Shown: positions 8,601 to 16,500 of the stretch, one piece after another
Numbering within the stretch: the stretch's first letter is position 1
How the letters are laid out: every line of letters starts with the position of its first letter
DNA from: Klebsormidium nitens
Taxonomy: Eukaryota > Streptophyta > Klebsormidiophyceae > Klebsormidiales > Klebsormidiaceae
NCBI GenBank assembly: GCA_000708835.1
Contig: DF237017.1
Coordinates: 1 to 33,709 of the forward strand
Length of the DNA: 33,709 bases
Direction: 5' to 3'
Position numbers and translations under genes: made by a program
The notes under the pieces: model-generated
What the model was told of the DNA's origin: nothing
The model's input: the letters and a program-made list of their open reading frames with translations, nothing else
Databases searched by the model: none

Positions 8601-11460
8601 CGGAATAGCTTCAAAACTTGTCCTTTCTATCTTATCTGTCTGATCCATCTCAAATAGGTTCAAAAGTAAGTCTGAAATCATCCATTTATTTGATTTCGCT
8701 CGTCAAGCTTGCGCAAACAATTCTTGCACGAATTTCGTCGGCTGAAGTCTGATCCTTCTTTCGGTCGATGCTAGGATTGCCGCACGTTCCTTGGACGTTT
8801 CCGCTGTTTGCTTCTTACTTCTTCTCATCACTGGCGCTCCTGAACCCTGTTGTTTGCGTGCTGCTTTCCATCTCCTCAATCCGACTCGAACCCTGGTTCA
8901 GCGCTCTGGCTTCCTCGCAGATCGCAGAATTTTAGAATCCACGTCAATGTTGAACTCGATTACGTGCCTGTCTCCTCATCCCCTTGCGACCTCAGGTTAT
9001 TATTCTTAAAACCGCACACTCTAACCCGTTTTCTGCCCGCAGGACCGTCTCTGGGAGGAGTGGCTGAAGCAGCCTAACCCCAACACCACCTCGGGCGTCA
9101 ACGAGAACTTCGACGAACCCGCGTGGCTCGAGTCGACCTACACCTTCTACCGCGCGGACGGGGTTATGGAAACCATCCAGGTTAAGGACGTCCTCGACAC
9201 CAAGAACCTGGGCTACGTGTACTCGCCCGCGCTCAACAGCTGGAACGCCACCAACTCCGTCAAGTCCGGCGTCGCCGGGCGCGTCGCGGCCGCGGCCGCG
9301 GCCGCCGCACCCGCGGGCGCCCGCAAGCTGCTCCAGTCCGCGGAGCTCCCGCCCGCGCTCACGGTCGACGAGCTGCTCGCGCAGGTACGTCTCGATCTGA
9401 TTACAGTATTCCGAGTTCTGAAAGAACTCTGAAGCAAGTACTTCTCCGATGTTAACAGTAAATACTTGTCCTAAGCAGGATTTATAGCAGGTATGTATAC
9501 ATCTCACATGACGTATACCTCTCACATCTCAGTGTTTCGTTACAGCTTCGTTCTTTGTGAAACTCTAAACCCAAAAGGTTTGCGTGCTCCACAGTGCACC
9601 GACTGTACTGTAACCCACCGAAACCCTCTGTCTAACCCGACTCGTCCCAGCACTGGCTTCTTCTGGTTTCCCCAAGCTTATCACTGTAAACTCGTGCAGT
9701 ACCCTGAGAAGGAGTACACGTACGGCGAGCTGACTCCGAAGCTGGAGGCCCCGGTGCACATCGGGAGGGGCATCTCCCACTGGCGCATCAAGCGCACGCC
9801 GACCACGATCGTCGGCGCGCAGGAGATCCTCATCTTCTCCAACATCTCCGCCCGCATGGACGAGCGTTCCATCATCGAGGTAAGGGACAGCAGAAATACA
9901 CGACCAAACAATCGATCAATAAGGTAAATGACAGAGAAAACAATAACAGACAGCAGAGCTACACGACCAAACAATCAATCAATAAGGTAAATGACAAAGA
10001 AAACAATCACAGACAACCATCGAGGTAAGAATCTAGAGAAATAGATTGTGCTTAATAGTGCCGGAGCATCCATCATCTCCAGGCAAGGCCCGTAAAAGTT
10101 GTTCGGGAGCGCCACGGCGACTCTAAAATCTCCTTCCTCGTTGCTATACTTTGATCGAGCCATCGTAGCATGTTTACAAAGGCCGGACGTCCGCAAGGCC
10201 TCGCACCTAGTTTGCCCTTTGTCCTGCGCGTTTGTGGTCTTCGCACCCTTCCGTTGAAGCTTGGCTTTGATCTCGTCACTGGGTTCAGAGTTGTCGCCGT
10301 CCGTTCTTCGTTTTTGATGAACTTTGTTTTGACCCGACTGAAAAACCATCTCCTGTCAAGAGAGAACGGCTTTGGCCTGATCAAGCAGAAGACTGACCGT
10401 AGGCATGCTGACGATAGCAGGTGTGATTCAAGCAGCCGAGCGTTGACTAACGCTGTGATCGAGAAACCGAACGTGGACTGAAGAGAACGACTTCCGCCTA
10501 ACGACGCTGAAAAAATGTTGCAGGGTTGTATAAGGTCGTAGGGTTCTATTTCGGGCTTTCCGGGTGTAGTCCATTTCCGCTAAGGTTGTGCGCTGACGTT
10601 GGCAGGTGTGGATCAACAAGCCGAACGTGACGATCAAGGACAAGCTGAGCTGGCACTACGCGGGGGCTTTGACCCAGATCCCTATGTCCCCCAACAGCAA
10701 CAACGTCCTCTCCACACAGCTCTACTCCACCGCCAAGAACCGCCCCCTGCAGGTAACCCGCGCTTTGTTGCGCCGCATGCTGGGTTGTACGTGTCTTTTC
10801 AGAGCGTTGACCCCGGCCAAACCGTGTGTTTTGCGTGCGTTTTCAGAGCTTTGAAACCGAGTTTCTCCTGAAGCCGCTGAGCTCTGTCGGACTCTGACAA
10901 ACAGTGCCTTCAGCACCGCTTAAGTTATTGCAACTGATAGATACTGTACGGTTGCGGCAATGCTTGACTTTTTTCGTCATCAAGAATCGAAGGGAAGATG
11001 TCCCGCCCTTAGCAGATAATCTACCCCCTGCTCAAGGCGACTACTTGTATGATTGTGTCATTGTGTCCAACTAACCCCCTGCTCTGCCCGCAGATCAACA
11101 CCGATCTGATAATTTGGGCCTGCTCAAGGCGACCAATTGTTGTATGGTGTCAATGTCTAACTGACTGATTCCACTCCCCGCAGATTAACACCGATCTGTA
11201 CCACCTGGGCCTGCTCAAGGCGACCAAGTGTTGTATGGTGTCAATGTCTAACTGACTGATTCCACTCCCCGCAGATTAACACCGATCTGTACAACCTGGG
11301 CCTGCTCAAGGCTACCGAGCTGCTCATTACGCTGGTCCCCGTCGAGTACTTTGTCGACGAGCAGAACAATGCGTTCCGCGCCGCGCCCCAGTTCAGCACC
11401 ATCTCTCTGGGCGGAGCGGAAATCCATCAAGGAACCCTCAAGTCTTACTTCCAGAAGTAA
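2653..11460 (+). CDS. PPO: Secreted polyphenol oxidase (tyrosinase/catechol oxidase), 9 exons, 610 aa
   Basis: Exons: 2653-2913, 4517-4678, 5905-6073, 6952-7133, 7951-8154, 9043-9384, 9700-9879, 10606-10752, 11275-11460; all phases close (1833 nt). Residues 1-20 form a secretory signal (MAALRVFLLAAVCIFGAASA) instead of a plastid transit peptide. CuA: His143, His157, His166, with Cys147 in HCxxC placed for the thioether bridge. CuB: His271, His275 (HGWPH), and His323 in DPAFWSHHYNID, which matches the tyrosinase signature across the exon 5/6 joint. The DWL-type segment is near residues 353-366, the YxY motif is Y384/Y386, and the KFDV-type domain lies after about residue 440. An eight-alanine run (408-415) precedes the linker. 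The family oxidises o-diphenols (some members also monophenols) to quinones with O2. Intron 3 has a GC-AG donor (G|GCAAGT); the others I assembled are GT-AG. The upstream in-frame TTG at 2629 was not used as start because ATG 2653 begins the signal peptide. Most introns contain copies of adjacent junctions. Confidence 0.93.
2914..4516 (+). other. PPO intron 1, no internal feature
   Basis: A 1.6-kb intron with donor GTAAGT and acceptor TTGCAG. The reading frame open before exon 2 (about 4250-4516) runs into real coding sequence but shows no PPO similarity until Lys88 at 4517. No copies of flanking exons were found. Confidence 0.6.
5767..5812 (+). repeat. Decayed copy of the PPO exon 3 acceptor junction
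   Basis: CGCAG followed by ATGCACTGCACCACG and CAGCGCTACATC resembles the true exon 3 start (GTGCACTGCGTCCACTGC ... CAGGGCTACATC) at 5905. The spacing is 138 bp. It meets TAA after 14 codons, so it cannot replace the exon. Confidence 0.7.
6151..6310 (+). repeat. Two decayed copies of the PPO exon 3 donor end
   Basis: TTCGAGCAG of exon 3 (5998) recurs at 6152 and 6286. The first copy continues through GCTCCAGGACCCCACCTTCGC, a degraded donor and about 70 bp of matching intron. The second copy is short (TTCGAGCAGTCCA). Spacings are 154 and 134 bp. Confidence 0.75.
6726..6951 (+). repeat. TTCACACTC repeats and copied exon 4 acceptor
   Basis: TTCACACTC occurs about six times between 6726 and 6945. 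At 6766-6860 a copy of the intron 3 end plus about 70 nt of exon 4 (GCACTTGGCTGCTCCCTCAG onward) precedes the true exon, whose acceptor is at 6951. Junction spacing is 161 bp, so using the copied acceptor would shift the frame. Confidence 0.75.
7759..7880 (+). repeat. Copied PPO exon 5 acceptor, lacking one CuB histidine
   Basis: The polypyrimidine tract, TTTGCAG and about 80 nt of exon 5 are duplicated 155 bp upstream of the true exon (copied exon start 7796, true start 7951). The copy reads HGWPPS where the true exon reads HGWPHS, so the second CuB His is lost. The spacing is not a multiple of three. Confidence 0.8.
8181..8735 (+). repeat. PPO intron 5: two extra exon 5 donor copies and intronic tandem repeats
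   Basis: The exon 5 end TTCTGGTCTCACCACTACAA with CATT|GTACGT is repeated almost exactly at 8328-8359, and more diverged at about 8548-8600 (CACCAACTACAACATTCTACGT). Between and around them a unit containing GGGTTGTCGAGCT, GCGCTAAGA and TTGCACGAAG recurs at least four times. Using the donor at 8353 would retain 198 nt that include an in-frame stop. Confidence 0.8.
9886..10030 (+). repeat. 63-bp tandem repeat after PPO exon 7 plus copied donor
   Basis: A unit beginning GACAGCAGA and containing ACACGACCAAACAATC and AATAAGGTAAATGACA occurs twice with period 63 (9886 and 9949). It is followed at about 10018 by CCATCGAGGTAAG, a copy of the exon 7 end ATCATCGAG|GTAAGG. Confidence 0.75.
10406..10490 (+). 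repeat. Decayed copy of the PPO exon 8 acceptor
   Basis: GCTGACGATAGCAGGTGTGATTC and, further on, AAACCGAACGTGGACTGAAG resemble the true junction region GCTGACGTTGGCAGGTGTGGATC and AAGCCGAACGTGACG at 10590-10630. An insertion separates the two matching parts, and the reading frame is broken. Confidence 0.6.
11010..11274 (+). repeat. Three tandem copies of the PPO exon 9 acceptor
   Basis: Copied acceptors precede exon-like starts at about 11014 (very decayed), 11094 and 11184; the true exon starts at 11275. The period is 90-91 bp. Each unit has about 40 nt of exon 9 (ATTAACACCGATCTGTAC ... GCCTGCTCAAGG) followed by TTGTATGGTGTCAATGTC and TCCACTCCCCGCAG. The copy at 11184 differs from the true exon at about two of its first 41 positions, and the earlier ones differ progressively more. 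Confidence 0.85.
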
Positions 11461-13140
11461 AACTCGGTTAACTGGTTAACCCTCGTCGGAGGCGGAGAGG
11501 AAAACTTGGTTAAGTGGTCAACTTTCGTCGGCGAAAGTCAGGCGAAGAGTGCTTTGCTAACTGGACCGTAAGTTCAGCAGCACGGGTTGGTCGAGAGTCG
11601 TCGTCGTTGGAGCCCCCCGAGTCTTAGCGAACCGGGCGGGTTAGTAGTAGGGTTAGGGACGTGGTTTTCCAGTCCCCGGAGCGTGCGTAACCGGGCCGTT
11701 TAGTAAGGATAGAGATGGGGTATCAATCGCGGTCCGTGAAAGTGTTGGCAAGCACGTGGGAGGAAAGGGGCGCATCGATTTTCGCCCGTACAGTCTCCTT
11801 TCACCGCCGTCTGTTGTGCTCTGCAGAAGTTTCTTAGCGGTTATACGCCACTTGCATCCGTCAGCAATAAAGCGCAGGCGGTCATTGACCAAGTTGGAAG
11901 CAGGTGTTGTAAAACATTCGTTGCGCTGGTAGCAGGTCAAGTGGGTGCATTGCTAACGAGTTGCACGGTCGTGTGCTGTCATTGTTTCGGCTGAAGTACG
12001 GTATGCCAGGTGTCAGTCAAACCAAGACCATCTTTATTGTTGATGCAAGACCATATGTATTTATGTTCTGAGTTCAACGTCAGTCAATTTTCCCCTCTTC
12101 GAACAGATGTTGAATCTTACACATGAATGGCCCATGGTGAACGCTCCTTGTTTAGCGTGCTCGGACCCTAGATATGTTGACCCGCGTTGCAGGGCTAGGG
12201 GCCTGTCGCCAAGCTTCCTAGTATGGTATACGAAACCAGCTCGACAATCAGTCTTAGTATGCTCATTGATCTACACGCGCCTTCGCTTTGCATACCAAGA
12301 GTAATCAACCCTGTTCGGTCATCCATGAAAGCTAGACAGGGGGCCCTCCTCTTTTTGCAACTTCCAAGGTCATCATGTGCACACATGTACAAGAAGGGCG
12401 CAGCTACAGGCAAATTGCTGCAATATGCTGTTCAGGCGTACATGCATACTACATTTGGTCCATCAGCAATTAAGCGAATGCACATACTCAAAAGCTTTAT
12501 ATATATATCCGGCCCGCATAAACACCATGTACTAAGGACGGTTGCCGCGTGTGAAGGTATATTCCATATCTAAAGGTGTTGGCGCCGCGCGTTGACTGGC
12601 ACCTACAACCCAATTATCACGCGCGCTCAGCGCGATCAGTCTCGCACGGCGCTGCGGCCAGAGTTACAAGGACATGCATGATAAGGGCAACATACAGAAA
12701 ACATGATCATGACATGCAAGCACGATTCACATATCGATGCCGGTCAAAGGTCGGCCGCGCTGGCATTCGACAATCATTGCTGCGCTGCACACCGTCAACT
12801 AGTCATGCCGCGCTGCTCGTTTATAGTTTGTCTTCAAGAGATTTCGAGCCCAATTCGGTGGCACGTACAGTGTTTTAATGTGCCCGCTTTTCTATGAAAG
12901 TGACTTGAAGTCAAGGCCGGCCTTCTGGCAGCCGCCTTGGACTTCATGTCCAATTGTACGAAGCATGTCGCAGCTACTTACAATGCCACCCCATCTGCCA
13001 ATGAGGTTTTAAGGAGAGCTACTAAGGTCCCAAGATAAGTCACTCTAGCGTGCAACTCCGAGACTCTCCGACTACCTCATCACTTGGATCAACCTCAAGA
13101 AAAACAATAGTAAGCCGAGACATTAGGAAGGTAACCGCAC
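11461..13140. other. Intergenic region between convergent PPO and reductase genes
   Basis: No exon-like frame or RNA gene is recognised. A canonical AATAAA at 11866-11871, about 400 bp after the PPO stop, is a possible but unproven polyadenylation signal. Short TA-rich words such as TTTATATATATAT at about 12495 resemble TATA elements, but no gene follows them. Confidence 0.45.
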
Positions 13141-13220
13141 TGGGACGGGTAGCTAGGGTTAGTTTGGTAATTAGGGTGGTACGGGTGCGGAGCGGGTGTA
13201 TTTCTGGGTTAGGGTTTTTA
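13141..13220 (+). repeat. Dispersed repeat, copy C
   Basis: GGGACGGGTAGCTAGGGTTA, then TTAGGGTGGTACGGGTGCGG and TTAGGGTTTTTATT match the interior of copies A and B. The CCCGGG ends are absent. It lies in the intergenic DNA downstream of both convergent genes. Confidence 0.55.
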
Positions 13221-13503
13221 TTATTAGTCGGAGCTTATAATTATCTTGGCTTACTAAGTTTCAGCTTTCTTGAGTTTTATAGTACTTTGTACCGTCCCGT
13301 CACAAGCGCCGGTTGACTTGCTAAGGCTCCTACTGTAATGATTGACAAGCTGGAGAGAACGCCAATGAAACCAAGCCTCCAACTATGTACGTCCACCGAA
13401 TCGTTATTGGCAAAGCTCCTCATCAAGTCGACTGATCTTCTTCATTGCGTAAGTCTTCTGCAGCAAAGGAGTGCCATGTCAACGAGCTGACGTGTGCGCT
13501 TTG

Positions 13504-16500
13504 TCACCTGACGCCTTCGGGAGACCAGCAAAACCGCTCGTTCTTGTTGAGTGCCAAGAGCGACGCGACGTCCTCTCCTTCTAACTCGAAGTCGAAGTCG
13601 AAGACTCTCGCATTTTCCTCGATCCGCTCCTTCGTGACTGATTTTGGGATCACGACTGCAAGAGAACAGAAAGACTCCTGGAACGTCCGAAGATGCTGGG
13701 ACAAAAGTAGCAGAAGGCGAACGTTGCAAAATCACACACCGAAAAGCCGTCAAGATTTCATAAACATCGCTGAGTCCTTCAGGCCAAGGACGGATTGGAA
13801 CAGAATAAGGTCTAAGCTCTGTACGACCTTGGGCTCTAGAACCGGCCTAGTTCTTTGCAAGACCAGTTGCTTGCGAATCGGAAAACTGATTCTTCAGCAA
13901 CCGAGGCCACTCGGAACAAGAAGACGTATGATATCATCCCTCCGACGTAACGGATAGAGGGAAGGCGTTGAAGCATGTGGCTCGAGGGAGACGTTGAGAA
14001 TACCGGGTTTGATCGGCTTGTAGGTTTTCAATCTGTCACTCTCTGAAACAGGTTGCGGAGTGTGACAGGCTTCTGACTGTTTTTACAATTGGACTCCAAA
14101 ACGCATTCTCTGCAAATAACCTTGCGCATATGACATTGTATCAAGGAAACGATCCAGCTTGTTCCTTTGTGAACACAAGTATTCTGGCACATAGATAACC
14201 CTGGTTACTGATGCCCCAGGTCTTCGTAATTCTCAAGAGCCTGAAAGACACCTAGCCCCTTCGCAATCCCAGAACTTCAAAACCTGTTCCAGCACCCATT
14301 TGCTTACTTAAAACCGCACCGCAAATTTTGGAGCACTTTGTCTCCTTCGAAACACAGGACCACGAATTCGTGGTTGTCAAAGCTAGACGAGATGTAGGAA
14401 GCAACATTTTGTAAAAAGCGTGATATCGGAACAGATCCGGACTTCCGACCCGCCCAAAGTACATTACTCACTCAGATTGGTTTGGAGCCCCCACCGCAGC
14501 AGGACCTGAGCGGGAGTACGTCCGAATTTGTGCGCCAACCGGACGACCGTGGCGTCCGAAAGGAGCTGCGAGAAAGGAAGAACTAGAGTCGGCTGCATTT
14601 CGTACCGTCGAGGGTAATTCAAGGCAAGGCGCTCAAGGGATTTCCGAGGGGCTGCGTCCGTATTTCGCGCCAACCGGACGACCGGACGACCGTGGCGTTC
14701 GAAAGGAGCTGTGAGAGATGCAGACCTAGGGTGGGCTCTGTTTTTATCACCGTTAAAAGGGTCAAAAAGCAAGGCGCTCAAGGGATGTCCAAGGGGACGC
14801 TGTGCTGCGTCCGTATTTCAGCGCCAACCGGACAACTGTGGCGTCCGAACCGAGCTGCGGAAAGAGAAAAGTAGAGCTGCATGTCGGACCGTTGGAAAGT
14901 ACTGAAAGGCAAGGCGCTCAAGGGATGTCAATAGGGACACGGGGCTGCGTCCGTATTTTCGCGCTAACCGGACAACTGCGGCGTCCGAACGGAGCTGCAG
15001 GAACGCAAAAGTAGAGCTGCATGTCGGACCGTTGGAAAGCCTCCAACACCCCGGGCGCTTGTGCAGGGCTAAGAGGAACCCGGGCTCAAAGAACCCATCC
15101 CTGGGCTGAGTCACTTCCTCGGTCGCCGATCTGCTCCTAATGGTTCTGTTCAAGAAGAGTTGCAAGAGGCGAGACACTAAGATGAGATGCAATCTGAACT
15201 GTCCACGTGTGTTCGATTCCTGGGACGTTTACGGAGGGTTCCAAACGGGGAAAGACCGGATTCAAAACACCTTGTGACTTGAGCTGATTATCCTCGACGG
15301 TTGCTGATCCGGTTCCTTTTCCGTCTCGTTTGATAGGAGCTGACGGAAGTTCAAGGTGGGCTGCTTTTCGGACGGTCGGGCCAAAGTGTCCGAGTGGCGA
15401 GGCGCCCCAAGTCGTCAACGGGACGGCCCTTGGACGTCTTCAATTTGAGCTACTTCGCTTTCCTTGTTGCAAGTCGATTCACAGTGGCTGTTCGAGTGTC
15501 CGCTTGCAGCAGAGCTGTGCGGCGAGACGAAGAAGGTGCGCTGCTTCTCAAACGGTAAATATTATGGTCCGAAGCAGACAAAGAACGAAACGCGGGTAAC
15601 TTTCAAGGTCTTGACGTCGCTTCCAAATGCAACGAGACGTTACGCGTACCGGTCCCTTTCTTCCTTGTACTCAAGAGGTGTTTGCAAGTTCTTTCAACTT
15701 TCCCTTTACCGCAACGTTTCTCACATCCGGCTAATCCGGTAAGTCGCACCCGCAATCTGACCTCGCCGCAGCGCAGCGGTATATGCCCTCCCACAAGAAT
15801 GCCCACAAAAGTCAAAATGTTGAAAGCAATTTCCTGTTCTGGTTAGGATGTGCGGTGCTTAACATCAACAACGCTATCTTGCCGCAACCTAGGGGTGAAT
15901 GCACTTTCACACAAATGTAATCGCTCACAAAAATGTCAAAAATGTAATTCGAATACCCCTCAAGTTCCGACCTGCGGTCATTTACACCAGTAGTCTTACC
16001 TCGCCGCAACTCGGGTGGATACGCCTCCACACACATGCCTTATCACGCAGACGTAAACGTTGTCGTAGACTTAGTAACTACTCTACCATGGACGTGCGGC
16101 TCTTCACACGAGCACTCTCACCTCGCCGCAAGCCCAGGGGTGAATACGCCTCCGACTCGATGCCCTTGCTCACAGTAATACCGAAGAATCGATTCTCGAA
16201 TACCCCTCAGCTTCCAATCTGAAATTATTTACACAGTTAGTCTTACCTCGCCGCAGCCTAGGGGTGAATACGCCTCCACCCGGATGCCCTTGCTCGCGCA
16301 AAACTCCCGCAGCCCCTCTTGCGTGAGGTACGGGTGTACCTCGATCTGGTTCACTGCGGGCACTACGGACGATGCGGACAGCAGCTCCTCGAGGTGCGTC
16401 CGCAGGAAGTTGCTGACGCCGATCGAACGGCATCGGCCTGCAAAACGGAGTCAAATACTTCGTTCTCTCAGACTTTTTGGAACTGCACCTTGCGGTCTCA

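Noticed and set aside
12490-12510. TATA-like TTTATATATATAT in the PPO/reductase intergenic region.
   Set aside because: No gene starts downstream on either strand; both neighbours end toward this region.
905-13220. Interstitial telomere interpretation of the TTAGGG words.
   Set aside because: The words are isolated inside a dispersed repeat and do not form tandem TTTAGGG arrays.
14818-15192. Minus-strand open frame with [16 protein letters not shown], resembling the reductase.
   Set aside because: It is a decayed tandem copy of the exon 6 acceptor region that runs into a stop within the array, not a separate gene.
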